Source: Bacteroidia bacterium
GTDB lineage: Bacteria; Bacteroidota; Bacteroidia; Cytophagales; Cyclobacteriaceae
Assembly: GCA_012031955.1 (NCBI GenBank)
Contig: JAAURZ010000007.1
Coordinates: forward strand, 1-14,794
Length of the DNA stretch: 14,794 nucleotides
Direction of reading: 5' to 3'
A model generated the notes under the pieces. The model worked only from the letters and a program-made list of their open reading frames with translations, searched no databases and was not told the origin of the DNA. Positions 1 to 8,260 of the stretch are shown here, in pieces (position 1 is the first letter of the stretch; the number at the start of each line of letters is the position of its first letter). A program made the position numbers and the translations under genes.

Positions 1-1006
1 CTTTGTCGAGTTCGGTTTTCAGGTACGCGATCGCTTCGATAGGATCGGGCTCCACGCCGTTTTCGCGAGCGAGAAAATAAGACACCCAATCGGTAAGGGT
101 GAATGAGGTAGTAATATTGCTCAAGCAACGAAGCTCCCTCGCCGATGATGTCGATGATGGGGTTCGATTTCTTCTCAAAAATGTCTCTGCATATCTCCAG
201 TCGCTTCTCCACACGTTCGTGGTCGTGGTCTGAATACAGGTATACAACCTGCAGCATAGGCATAAGATTCTCCGGGAACCGCCAGCCCACAAGTTCGTTG
301 TGGTTCATTTCGGGAAACGTGTTAACGTGGGCCAGTTGTTTGGCATTTTCATTTAGCTGTTGCTGAAAGCGCAACGCCATTGCCTGCAGCCGCGCATCGC
401 AATAGATTACCGGCAGCTTGCCGCGCAGTTTCTTTGCAATCAGTTCTGCCTCGGCTTGCACCGCCTTCTCGCCCCGGTCGAGGTACTCGATGGCGTTCTC
501 CGTTTCTTTCATGAAAGCGGCCCCGATCAGGTTGGTATGATACAGCGCATAGAGCAGGCACGTCATGTTGTAGCCAATCATGGCGCGAGGGCTGCCCGAG
601 CCGCCGGGTAGTTGAATGTAAACGAGGTTGTATTCGCGTGCAATGTCGAGCAGCTTGCCGCCCGAGGCGATCACGATCACCTGTGCACGCTTGAGCAAAG
701 CCTTCTGCAGCGCGGCCACGGTTTCCTCCGTGTTGCCACTGTAGGAGCACGCGATAAACAACGTGTGCGGACTTACAAATTGCGGAATGTTGTAGCTCTT
801 ACAGACCGTGATGGGAATGGGAATGCGGCTGAACGTAAGCGACTCCACCAGGTTGGCGCCAATGCCGGAGCCGCCCATGCCGGCCATCACAATGTGACGT
901 ATGTCGCTGCCCGGCCGGACTAAGTCAATCGACTGCCCTACCTCAAGGCGTCGGCGAGCTGGCGCGTAAAGCCTTCAATATATTTTCTGGTGGTGGACAT
1001 ATTCAT
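1..1006 (-). CDS. Bifunctional phosphoglucose/phosphomannose isomerase-type SIS protein (partial, 2 frameshifts)
   Basis: A SIS-fold aldose-ketose isomerase, probably interconverting glucose-6-P or mannose-6-P with fructose-6-P in the cytoplasm. After correcting two single-base indels the chain reads about 333 residues counted from the ATG at 1000, close to the family length, so only a few C-terminal residues lie off the window. Visible motifs are the N-terminal SIS glycine loop (AGMGGSGIGAN, ~40-50), the phosphate-binding serine loop (SYSGNTEET, ~86-93), PGGSGSPRA (~132-140) and PEMNHNELVGW (~230-240). The family places its general-base Glu in that last motif, and a Lys near the C-terminus (LKTEL) fits the other catalytic residue; both are assigned from family knowledge. 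Frameshifts lie near 943-946 (one base missing) and 97-99 (one G too many). The start is the ATG at 1006 or at 1000. The gene diverges from yraN 31 bp away. Substrate preference cannot be read from sequence. Confidence 0.85.
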
Positions 1007-1018
1007 TATTTTCCAGAT

Positions 1019-1026
1019 CAAAGGTA
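1019..1026 (-). promoter_or_regulatory. Bacteroidota -7 box (TACCTTTG) for the isomerase gene
   Basis: On the minus strand this is an exact match to the Bacteroidota primary-sigma -7 consensus TAnnTTTG. The G of the box is 12 nt before the ATG at 1006 and 18 nt before the ATG at 1000. Transcription would therefore start only about 6-12 nt ahead of the start codon. A TTTA about 18 bp upstream could act as a weak -33 element. The box lies in the 30 bp divergent gap, close to the yraN start. Confidence 0.5.
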
Positions 1027-1036
1027 TGACATTCCC

Positions 1037-1388
1037 GTGACCGATAAAATCATAACAGGCGCCCTCGGCGAAAAATCTTGCAGCCGACTATTTAAGACAA
1101 AACGGCTTCGAAATCGTTGTCAGAAATTATCGCTATAAGAAAGCGGAGATAGACATCATTGCTCAGAAAGAAGATTGGCTTCTCTTTGTAGAAGTGAAAA
1201 CACGACGATCGTCGGACTACGGCGAGCCGGAGAGTTTTGTGGATTTCAAAAAAGCAAACCTCCTCTTTATGGCCGCAGAGGAGTTTATCCTTAGCACCGA
1301 CTGGCACGGGCATGTGCGGTTCGATGTGATCGCGGTAACGCTCGGCAGCCAGCCTGATGTGGTACATTTTGAAGACGCAATTAATTGA
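1037..1388 (+). CDS. yraN: YraN / UPF0102 family endonuclease-like protein (frameshifted)
   Basis: A small cytoplasmic protein of the UPF0102 (YraN) family, whose fold resembles Holliday-junction resolvases and restriction endonucleases; its biological role is unsettled. Corrected, it is 116 residues, the usual family size. It shows GALGEKLAADYLRQNGF at the N-terminus, RNYR, then the nuclease-like acidic core EIDII (~37-41) followed by FVEVKTR (~50-56). These would be the metal-binding E/D and E-x-K residues. One extra base at about 1076 separates GALGEK from LAADYL. The GTG at 1037 is the best in-frame start. An ATG at 1026 lies in another frame and reads into a stop. The gene diverges from the isomerase. 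Confidence 0.85.
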
Positions 1389-1398
1389 ACACCGGGTT

Positions 1399-1431
1399 GG
1401 TCTTCATTTAAGACCCTGTCCATAAATTTTT
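1399..1431 (+). terminator. Possible weak terminator after yraN
   Basis: GGTCTT and AAGACC form a 6-bp stem with a 5-nt loop 11 bases after the yraN stop. A T-run at 1427-1431 follows, but about 11 bases beyond the stem, further than in a classic intrinsic terminator. The remainder of the 155-base gap up to the next gene shows only a weak -7-like box (GATATTTG, 1446-1453). Confidence 0.3.
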
Positions 1432-1543
1432 CCACCGACAGAAATGATATTTGGTTGTTGTAATGCGTCGGCATTCGAAACACATACCTACAACTATTTT
1501 AATTCCGTGGGCATCTTGAAGGGAGATCAAAAAAACCAAAACT

Positions 1544-2089
1544 ATGAGAGTTACCGCATGCTTCTGCATTCTCCTGCTATGGTCAGGCGTGACACTGTAC
1601 GCACAAACGAAACCCGAATCGCAATCGCAAAAAATTGGACATGCCGATTGGGAGCACATCTTCCGGCAGTTGCCTGAATACAAACAGATAGAGACGGAAT
1701 TGAAAACTTTCGAAACGCAACTGCAAAACCAGTTGAAAGTGAAAACGCAGGAATTTGAAACAAAGTACAAAGCGTTCGCTGAGTTGCCCGCCGACACGCC
1801 TCCTACAATCAAGCAGGACAAGGAGTCGGAGTTGGCTTATCTTCAGGACAACATCCAAAAGTTTCGGCAGGACGCGCAGGATGCGATTCAAAAAAAGCAA
1901 AACGATTTGATCGCCCCGGTGCTCACAAAAATAGGCGACGCCATCGAAGCCGTGGCCAAAGAGGGAGGCTACGCCTACATCATCAACCCTCAGTTGGTGG
2001 GTGGCGGCGACGTGGTGCTGTATGCCGATAATAAGTACGACATATCCGGTGAGGTGTTGAAAAAGCTTGGCGTAAAGGCCGGCGGATAG
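1544..2089 (+). CDS. OmpH/Skp-family periplasmic chaperone
   Basis: A Skp-like holdase that would escort unfolded outer-membrane proteins across the periplasm. The 181-residue chain begins with a signal peptide (hydrophobic to ~20, cleavage after LYA before QT). IGHADWEHIFRQLPEY (~31-46) is the typical entry into the family's head strand. A Lys/Glu/Gln-rich coiled coil then runs from ~47 to ~125 (the tentacles), and the chain returns to the head with GGYAYIINPQ (~141-150) and VVLYADNKYDIS. Unlike most neighbours it reads through with no frameshift. The nearest candidate promoter, GATATTTG at 1446-1453, has one mismatch to TAnnTTTG and would give a leader of about 85 nt. Not linked here to bamA or lpxD, its usual partners elsewhere. 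Confidence 0.88.
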   Translation: MRVTACFCILLLWSGVTLYAQTKPESQSQKIGHADWEHIFRQLPEYKQIETELKTFETQLQNQLKVKTQEFETKYKAFAELPADTPPTIKQDKESELAYLQDNIQKFRQDAQDAIQKKQNDLIAPVLTKIGDAIEAVAKEGGYAYIINPQLVGGGDVVLYADNKYDISGEVLKKLGVKAGG

Positions 2090-2128
2090 CCCCTTAAGAC
2101 CGCGCAGGGCCAACATTGAAATATTCTG

Positions 2129-2140
2129 CCGGCCGGCCGG
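2129..2140. repeat. Perfect 12-bp palindrome, three CCGG units
   Basis: Three tandem CCGG units give a self-complementary 12-mer in the 106-base gap between the Skp gene and the lipoprotein gene. There is no T-run after it, so it is not a standard terminator. It may be chance in this locally GC-rich spot. Confidence 0.5.
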
Positions 2141-2162
2141 ACCGCCTGAACCCGGAAATGAT

Positions 2163-2170
2163 TAATTTCG
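2163..2170 (+). promoter_or_regulatory. Candidate -7 box (TAATTTCG) before the lipoprotein gene
   Basis: One mismatch to TAnnTTTG, ending 25 nt before the ATG at 2196. No clear -33 element is seen in the GC-rich sequence upstream. It would serve the lipoprotein and NlpE-like genes as a two-gene unit. Confidence 0.3.
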
Positions 2171-2195
2171 GTGGCAAACCAAAATCACGTGATGT

Positions 2196-2621
2196 ATGCG
2201 ACCTTCCATTCTTGTTGTCTTGATCGGATTCGTTGCGCTTTCATGTGGGAGCGATGTACAAAGAATTCGGGAACAGAATATTGTAGGTAGCTGGTCTTCG
2301 AAGGCCATTTATCTGAATGGTGTAGACGCCAACCAATACATGCCCGGATTAGGAACCGCTAAATACCTGGGGCTTGTGGAGGGCGGCGAGTACTTCGGCG
2401 CTTATATGACGGGCACCTGGGCATTGCAAGGCAGCCAATTGCAGATACATCGCGCTTTCGTCAACCCCGGTTCCGAGTTGTGGACTTACGATGTGGTTGG
2501 CTTTTCAAGCGACCGCCTGATACTTGAGATCAGATTGACCGAGTCGCAATATTGCTGCGATTTCCCGGAATTCGGCAGCGACGAGGTAATCACCATCAGA
2601 GAAGTGTACGAACGAAACTAA
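2196..2621 (+). CDS. Small lipoprotein with lipocalin-like features, unknown function
   Basis: An exported lipoprotein of 141 residues with a short hydrophobic signal and lipobox ALSC (C17 would be lipidated). The mature part opens with NIVGSWSSKAIYLNG (~29-43), reminiscent of the first strand of Bacteroidota lipocalin-like domains (xxGxW). It continues as alternating beta-type sequence with MTGTWALQGSQLQI in the middle. Two adjacent Cys (YCCDF, ~119-123) lie near the C-terminus and could pair or bind metal. I do not recognise a named family. It ends 8 bp before the NlpE-like gene, so the two are probably cotranscribed. Confidence 0.7.
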   Translation: MRPSILVVLIGFVALSCGSDVQRIREQNIVGSWSSKAIYLNGVDANQYMPGLGTAKYLGLVEGGEYFGAYMTGTWALQGSQLQIHRAFVNPGSELWTYDVVGFSSDRLILEIRLTESQYCCDFPEFGSDEVITIREVYERN

Positions 2622-2629
2622 TCCGCACC

Positions 2630-3538
2630 ATGAAGTGGTTGTTGCTGGCTATTCTTAGTTCGTTGTCGGTGCTACCGCTTGACACGCTGCCAGAAACATC
2701 ATCTGGCGAAGTGATTTATGCAGGCTGCACACCTGCCGACACCGAGCTCAAACAATTGCTGCGCATACCTGCCGCCACGTTGGTTGATTTTGTGCGATGG
2801 AGAATTCAAATCCGCGAAAGCGACAAACGTTTTCAAATTGAGTGGACCTACGGCGAATCTCAACCAAACACACTTGGGTTTAAACAAGGGGGCACAACAA
2901 AGTCGACCACAGGCACGGTGACAGTCGCCCGCCGAAACGACAACATACTTTCGGGCACTATCTATCAACTGCACACCAGTTCGTTTGCCTCTCCGTTCAC
3001 CCTGTTTAAAGTGAATCAAAACTTACTTCATATACTCACGGCCGATAGCAGGCTGATGGTAGGTAACGGAGGGTGGAGTTACACGTTCAACAAAATTGAA
3101 CCCGATGCCAACCGGGAGTTGCCGAAATTTAAAGCAGCGCGGATGATATTGACGGACACCGCGTCGCAACTTACGTTTGACGGCCGTACTCCATGCCAGG
3201 ACATAGCGCGCGACAACCAGTGGAATGTGAGCGACCAGTGCTTTAAATTGAAATGGCGCCTTGTTCTTAAGCGCGACGCCGGCACGCATAAACCGACAAC
3301 GTATCAATTTCGAAGGGTGATGGACAACAAGCCCGGTAACATCGAAGGCACGTGGGCAATTGTGGAAGGAACCGAGCCGCACCGCGACGCAATCGTAATA
3401 CGCCTTGATCCGGATAAGCCGGAGAAAACGCTTTCGCTGCTTGTGGGCGACGACCATGTGCTGTACTTCCTCGACAAGAACGATGCGTTGCGCGTGGGCA
3501 ACGACAACTTCAGCTATACGCTAAACAGAAAACTGTAA
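2630..3538 (+). CDS. Exported protein with two NlpE-like repeats
   Basis: A 302-residue exported protein with a signal peptide (~1-16). Its body is two copies of one domain, about 25-156 and 179-302. The copies align at the start (AGCTPADTEL at 31-40 against DGRTPCQDIA at 184-193), in the middle (DFVRWRIQI against FKLKWRLVL) and at the end (RLMVGNGGWSYTFNK at 141-155 against ALRVGNDNFSYTLNR at 286-300). The G-x-TPC-x-D pattern, a G-TW strand and the closing L/Y strands resemble the N-terminal barrel of NlpE, the copper/envelope-stress lipoprotein. The assignment rests on pattern, not on a search. The start is the ATG at 2630, which gives the signal peptide and leaves 8 bp after the lipoprotein stop; upstream in-frame codons would overlap that gene. 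Its 3' end faces the MORN gene across 6 bp. Confidence 0.6.
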   Translation: MKWLLLAILSSLSVLPLDTLPETSSGEVIYAGCTPADTELKQLLRIPAATLVDFVRWRIQIRESDKRFQIEWTYGESQPNTLGFKQGGTTKSTTGTVTVARRNDNILSGTIYQLHTSSFASPFTLFKVNQNLLHILTADSRLMVGNGGWSYTFNKIEPDANRELPKFKAARMILTDTASQLTFDGRTPCQDIARDNQWNVSDQCFKLKWRLVLKRDAGTHKPTTYQFRRVMDNKPGNIEGTWAIVEGTEPHRDAIVIRLDPDKPEKTLSLLVGDDHVLYFLDKNDALRVGNDNFSYTLNRKL

Positions 3539-3544
3539 GCGCGT

Positions 3545-4376
3545 TCACGAAGTGCGTTTGTTGTTGCGATAGATTTCTTTCCCTTTCTCGTCCCACTCAG
3601 CCCGTATGAAGGGTTCAAACTCATTGCCAAAAGCTTCTTTCGGGTAGGCAATAATGCGCTTGCGTTTGCCGTCGGGATAGTACTCTGTCCAGTCGCCAAC
3701 CTTTTTATCCCATTGGTACTCGCCCTCTACTGCCTTTTTCCCGTTTTCGAAAAACATGTAGTAGTAACCTTCCTTTTCGCCGAACTCGACCGGGATAATC
3801 TCCTTCATCTTCTGCGCGCCTGCGGATGCGTAGTAACTCACCAGCGACTCCTTCGGCCAGCCCTTGTAGTACTTGGCTTTGTCGACAAGGCTGCTGTCGC
3901 GCTTGTACGCCATCCAGCGGCCGTGTTTGGTGCCTTTATAAAAGATACCTTTCTCCAATAGTACATCGCCCTGCTTTTTTTCATAGGGACCGTGCAGCAG
4001 CACCCCTTTGTCGGGCTCGAACTTGCTGGTGTGGCGAATTTCGCGCCGGGTAAAATCATACCACCAGATGTCGCGCACAAAAGTGGTGGGTGTCTCCGGT
4101 CTCTTCAGGTAATAAAAAATCTCGTAGGTGATCCTGTCGCCGTAACCTTTTTTTGGTGAACCCCTTTCTCGTCTTGATGCCGTAGAAGACTTTCTTCTTG
4201 GGCTTCTTTTTTTTCTTGGTGTTGATCACCTCCTCCTCGCGCTCGAAGTCCAGGTTCACCGGTGTGTCCACGGTAAACATCTGGTCGCCCGATTGCTGTT
4301 GGTCAGGTTGCTGGGCAATCAATTGGCCGCTCGCCAGTAGCGCAAAAATTGAGAAGGGGAGTACTTTGATTCTCAT
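3545..4376 (-). CDS. Exported MORN-variant (YwqK-like) repeat protein, one frameshift
   Basis: A secreted or surface protein with degenerate MORN-variant repeats, the type often auto-named 'YwqK family antitoxin' in Bacteroidota although no toxin is evident. Corrected length is about 276 residues. It has a signal peptide (RIKVLPFSIFALLASGQLIAQ), an acidic/Gln segment, a lysine tract (TKKKKKPKKKVFYGIKTRKG, ~60-80), then a conserved block ending VRDIWWYDFTRREIR. Repeat units follow, such as KGIFYKGTKHGRW, EGYYYMFFENGKK and VGDWTEYYPDGKRK. One extra base in the seven-base homopolymer at 4148-4154 splits the gene between KGFTKK and GYGDRITYEIF. The ATG at 4376 is chosen because it starts the signal peptide. 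Function unknown. Confidence 0.75.
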
Positions 4377-4388
4377 AACAGTAGGTAA

Positions 4389-4396
4389 CGAAGGTA
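4389..4396 (-). promoter_or_regulatory. Candidate -7 box (TACCTTCG) for the MORN gene
   Basis: On the minus strand, one mismatch to TAnnTTTG, with its last base 12 nt before the ATG at 4376. It begins two bases after the T-run of the upstream terminator, so the htpG transcript would end immediately before this promoter fires. Confidence 0.4.
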
Positions 4397-4398
4397 GC

Positions 4399-4423
4399 AA
4401 AAAAATATTGCGCTTCAGCGCAA
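4399..4423 (-). terminator. Intrinsic terminator downstream of htpG
   Basis: On the minus strand, TTGCGCT and AGCGCAA form a perfect 7-bp stem (practical loop of 4) followed by TA and seven T. This is a classic intrinsic terminator about 60 bases after the htpG stop. Confidence 0.75.
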
Positions 4424-4428
4424 CGGAA

Positions 4429-4448
4429 AAGAGGCGTCGCCGCCTCTT
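4429..4448 (-). terminator. Second hairpin of the tandem htpG terminator
   Basis: AAGAGGCG and CGCCTCTT form an 8-bp stem around a 4-base loop, followed on the minus strand by TTCC. It sits 5 bases upstream of the stronger terminator. Its T-run is short, so it may stop transcription only partially. Confidence 0.5.
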
Positions 4449-4481
4449 CTCTGAATTTCAAAAATACCCGATTGTTGTTTT

Positions 4482-6383
4482 TCACGAAACGAGTTCCACG
4501 CTGCGCTTGATAAAGTTTGTGAGGTCGGCGCCGGTAAGCAGGTTCTGCGAAAGCAGGGCCAGGTCGTAAGCCTGTTTGGCCAGTTTCTTTTTCGCCTCTT
4601 CGTCGGCCGCACTCAGAATTTTTTTGAACGATGGTATGGTTTCCGTTGATCGCCACATTGTAGCTGTCGGGCATGGAGCCCATAAAGGCGTAGCCGCCAC
4701 CGCCCATCTTGGCCATGTCTTTCATGCGTCGCATAAACTCGCTCATCGTTATCACTACCGGCATCGCATCAGTCGGCATGGCTTCCACGGCTACCGTCAT
4801 GTTCGTGTTGTTGATCGCCTTTTCGAAAATATCCTTCACCTGATCCTTCTCGCTGTCGCTAAGTACACTGTCGACCTTTTCATCTTTGTCGATGAGTTTG
4901 TCCGGCGTTTCACTGTCAACGCGTTTTACGTGCGTCTTCTCCAGCTTTTGTTCCAGCGTATTGATAAAGTGATTGTCGAGTACACCGTCCAGCACGAGCA
5001 CGTCGTAGGCCTTTGCCCTGGCGGCTTCCACGAAACTGTGCTGCTTGGCCGCGTCAGAAGTGTAGAGGTAGATCACCTGTTTGTCTTTGTCGGTCTGCAC
5101 CGCCTTCACCTGGTTGCTGTACTCGTCCAGTGTAAAATATTTTGTCTCCGTGTTTTTCAGCAATGTAAATTCCTTGGCGCGATCATAGAACTTTTCGTCG
5201 CTGATGATGCCGTACTTCACGAAGATGCCGATGTCGTCCCATTTCTTTTCAAACTCAGCGCGGTCTTTCCTGAACATGTCCTGCAGCTTGTCCGCCACCT
5301 TCTTGGTGATGTGCTGACTGATTTTTTTAACATTGGCGTCGCTTTGCAGATAGCTGCGTGACACGTTGAGCGGAATGTCGGGTGAGTCGAGCACGCCGTG
5401 CAGCAACATGAGAAAGTCCGGCACCACATCTTTTACTTCGTCGGTGATGAACACCTGGCGGCTGTAGAGTTGGATCTTGTTCTTTTGAAGTTCGAAATCA
5501 TTCTTCACCCGCGGGAAGTACAATACACCGGTGAGCGCGAACGGATAGTCAACATTAAGGTGTATCCAGAAGAGCGGATCTTCGGAGAAAGGATACAACT
5601 CTTTGTAGAATTTCAGGTAGTCCTCATCCTTCAGGTCGTTGGGTGCGCTTGTCCAAAGTGGGGACGTGTTGTTGATGATCCGGTCTATGGTGATCGACTT
5701 GTATTTCGGCTTGCCGTCTTTGTCTTCGCCATCAGGCACACTTTCTTCCTTCGTGCCAAACTTGATGGGGACCGGAAGAAACTTGCAGTACTTTTCAAGT
5801 ATCCCCTTCAGTCTCCATTCATCGAGGAACTCTTCAGAGTCTTTATTAATATGAAGGACCACATCCGTGCCGCGGACCGATTTATTGGCGGGCATAAGTT
5901 CAAACTCAGTCGAACCGTCGCATACCCATTTGGCGGCATCCTCTTCGGCTGCCTTGTAAGACCTGGACACCACTTCCACTTCGTCGGCAACCATGAATGC
6001 GGAATAGAAGCCCAATCCAAACTTCCCGATAATGTCCTTCGCGTCGGCCTTGTCCTTGAACTTCTCAACGAATTCGGCCGCGCCGGAAAAGGCAATCTGG
6101 TTGATATATTTCTTGATCTCTTCACCCGTCATGCCAATGCCTTTGTCGCTGACGGTGATCGTTTTTTCTCTTTGTCAAACGACACCTCAATGGTGGAGTC
6201 GCCAACTTCGTCCTGGTATTCCCCCAAAGCGGCAAGCTTCTTCAGCTTCTGTGTGGCATCGACCGCGTTGGACACAAGCTCGCGCAAAAAGATCTCGTGA
6301 TCGGAGTAGAGGAATTTCTTGATGATCGGAAAAATATTCTCGGTATGAATGGATATCGTACCCTTTTCCTTCTCGGTAGTCAT
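4482..6383 (-). CDS. htpG: Molecular chaperone HtpG (Hsp90), two frameshifts
   Basis: The cytosolic bacterial Hsp90, an ATP-driven dimeric chaperone. Corrected length is about 633 residues, normal for the family. The N-terminal GHKL ATPase shows ELVSNAVDA (~35-43), DKGIGM (~80-85) and the lid/glycine-rich GKFGLGFYSAF. The middle domain has NDFELQKNKIQLYSRQVF and LNVSRSYLQSD, which holds the Arg that contacts ATP. The C-terminal part contains the amphipathic MSEFMRRMKDM segment and ends ELVS, without the eukaryotic MEEVD. One A is missing in the homopolymer at 6162-6167, between KEK and TITVSDKG. One extra base sits in the 7-base run at 4619-4625, between IVQK and ILSAADEE. The start at 6383 gives the standard MTTEKEKGTISIHTENIF beginning. 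A weak -7-like box lies at 6428-6435. No CIRCE-type heat-shock operator was seen. Confidence 0.96.
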
Positions 6384-6453
6384 AGCTTATCGGTTAAATC
6401 AAATAATTCATTTCATGCGCTCCATTTCAAAATTTGTTCCAGCAAGTGCAGAA

Positions 6454-6471
6454 ATGACAGGATGACAGGAT
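6454..6471. repeat. Short tandem direct repeat (ATGACAGG, 2.25 copies)
   Basis: Two adjacent 8-bp copies of ATGACAGG plus AT in the 95-base gap between htpG and the DUF4293 gene. No function can be assigned. Confidence 0.6.
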
Positions 6472-6473
6472 TT

Positions 6474-6489
6474 GCCTGCTAGCGCAGGC
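6474..6489 (-). other. GC-rich hairpin spanning the DUF4293 stop codon
   Basis: GCCTGC and GCAGGC form a 6-bp stem with a 4-base loop that contains part of the TAG stop of the gene ending at 6479. No T-run follows, so it is at most a weak terminator or an mRNA 3' end stabiliser. Confidence 0.3.
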
Positions 6490-6943
6490 GCTCGGAGTCG
6501 CGTACGAGACGCTCGTCGCGCCGGATAAACCGGTTAGCCACCAGGTTGCTTATCACAGCCACGGCAGGCACATAGAGGCCGAGTCCATACTGGCCGGTGC
6601 CCAACTCGTTGATGAGTTGGCTCGCGAAATACACGGAGCCACCGACCACGCCCAGCAGGAAGAGCGAGTTAAATGCGCCCATCTTCATTTGCAGCACACG
6701 GTTTTTATATTTGCCTATCTCGATGAAGGCCAATGTGGCGGCAGCGATGGAAAACATACGCCACGCCGGAGTACGGGAAGTAACTGGTAGTTTTTGCACC
6801 ATCCTTTATCTGCGAATAATGCAAGGGGTACAGCACATGCGTAGTGCCGTCCTGGGCATCAAACTGCCAGATGGGAAAAAAATCGAGATCACGAGGCTGC
6901 CCACTACCAGTACCAGAAATATGGTTTGAATTCTTTGCCACAT
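6479..6943 (-). CDS. DUF4293 inner-membrane protein, two frameshifts
   Basis: A small integral membrane protein of the Bacteroidota-specific DUF4293 family; function unknown. Corrected length is about 154 residues with four hydrophobic segments: IFLVLVVGSLVISIFF (~8-23), MFSIAAATLAF, FNSLFLLGVVGGSVYFAS and GLYVPAVAVISNLVAN. The start MWQRIQTIF and the basic tail RFIRRDERLVRDSERLR are typical of the family. One base is missing in the run at 6876-6882 (between SLVISIFF and PIWQF), and another shift lies near 6755-6765. The ATG at 6943 is preceded by AAAGGA about 10 nt upstream, one of the few Shine-Dalgarno-like sequences in the window. It diverges from the thiolase gene over 111 bp. Confidence 0.8.
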
Positions 6944-7041
6944 AATGCCGTTCCTTTAATTTGGGCGTAAAAGTAGTTATAAACATCGATTTAGTTACCT
7001 CGAATTATCGCGCTACCTTAGGCGCGATTATCACCTCGGTC

Positions 7042-7049
7042 CAATTTTG
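7042..7049 (+). promoter_or_regulatory. Candidate -7 box (CAATTTTG) just before the thiolase start
   Basis: One mismatch to TAnnTTTG and only 5 nt before the ATG at 7055. Initiation about 7 nt downstream would give an essentially leaderless mRNA. Confidence 0.4.
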
Positions 7050-7054
7050 TACCC

Positions 7055-8250
7055 ATGAACACTGCCTACATACTCGACATCGTGCGCACGCCGGTTGGGC
7101 GATTTGCCGGTACGCTGTCGCCCATGAGGCCCGACGACCTCGCCGCAGTGGCCATCAAAGGCGTGCTGGAACGCAACCCCAATCTTCCTTTTTTTTGGAT
7201 TGAAGATGTGATCTTCGGCGCTGCCAATCAGGCGGGCGAAGATAACCGGAACGTGGCGCGCATGGCGCTGCTGCTGGCCGGCCTCCCTATCGAAGTGGCA
7301 GGTGTGACGGTGAACCGGCTTTGCGCGTCGGGCCTTCAGGCTATCATCGACGCAAGCCGCGGCGTCATAACCGGCAATGGAAGTGTTTATATCGCGGGCG
7401 GCGTGGAGAGCATGAGCCGCGCGCCCTATGTGACGGCCAAGGCCGACGAGGCTTTTTCCCGTAAGGTCGAAATGTACGATACTACCATCGGCTGGCGATT
7501 TGTGAACCCGGCGCTCGCCAGGTTATATCACCCCTATTCCATGGGAGAGACTGCCGAAAACGTGGCGGCCAAAGTGGAAAATCTCGCGCGAAGATCAGGA
7601 CCGCTTTGCGCTCGCCTCGCAGGAGAAATATTTCAAAGCCGATGCCGCCGGCAATTTCAATGACGAAATCATTCCCGTTACGGTGCCGCAGGTCAGGCAG
7701 GAGCCAATCATTTTTGGCAGGGATGAACAGCCGAGAAAAGCACGCTCGAAAAACTTGCATCGCTGAAGCCGGCCTTCAAGATCGGTGGCAGTGTAACGGC
7801 GGGCAATGCCTCCGGCGTTAACGACGGGGCGGCAGCCTGCATCGTGACCGATGAAGAGACGCTGCAAAAGTTGAATGCCAAACCGATGGCCCGCGTGGTG
7901 GCCACGGCTGTAGCAGGTGTGCATCCCGACACGATGGGAATTGGTCCGGTACCCGCAACGCAGAAAGCATTGCAACGTGCCGGCCTCAGCATAAATGATA
8001 TCGGCCTTGTTGAGTTGAATGAAGCCTTTGCAGTGCAGTCAATCGCCTGTATTCAGGATCTTGAACTCGACCCCCACATCGTGAATGTGAACGGGGTGCG
8101 ATCGCCATCGGCCACCCGCTGGGTTGCAGCGGCGTGCGCATATCGGCTACGTTGCTGCACGAAATGAAAAGAAGAAATGTCAGGTACGGACTGGCTGCCA
8201 TGTGCATTGGTGTGGGACAGGGAGCGGCCGTGATCTATGAGAATCTCTGA
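7055..8250 (+). CDS. Acetyl-CoA C-acyltransferase (thiolase), three frameshifts
   Basis: A thiolase that makes or cleaves 3-ketoacyl-CoA. The closest type by feel is acetyl-CoA acetyltransferase or 3-oxoadipyl-CoA thiolase; the substrate is not decidable here. Corrected length is 398 residues, the usual size. The nucleophile Cys90 lies in [21 protein letters not shown] is at ~115-124, NEAF is present, the catalytic His (~354) lies in [12 protein letters not shown], and the second catalytic Cys (~384) in [10 protein letters not shown]. All catalytic residues are present, so it should be active if the frameshifts are artefacts. One extra base lies near 7571-7575 (before [12 protein letters not shown]), one A is missing at 7736-7739, and one G is missing in the run at 8093-8096 (inside [10 protein letters not shown]). 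truA starts 10 bp downstream, with no other degradation gene adjacent. Confidence 0.93.
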
Positions 8251-8260
8251 AGCACGGCAA

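Noticed and set aside
349..923. Open frames on both strands within the isomerase gene
   Set aside because: They are shadows of one frameshifted isomerase; the conserved SIS motifs read continuously on the minus strand in a third frame.
4576..6300. Long plus-strand open frames opposite htpG
   Set aside because: They mirror the htpG codons on the other strand, show no family motifs, and htpG is unmistakable.
7595..7992. Minus-strand frames over the thiolase
   Set aside because: Explained by the frameshifted thiolase, whose motifs continue across all three shifts.
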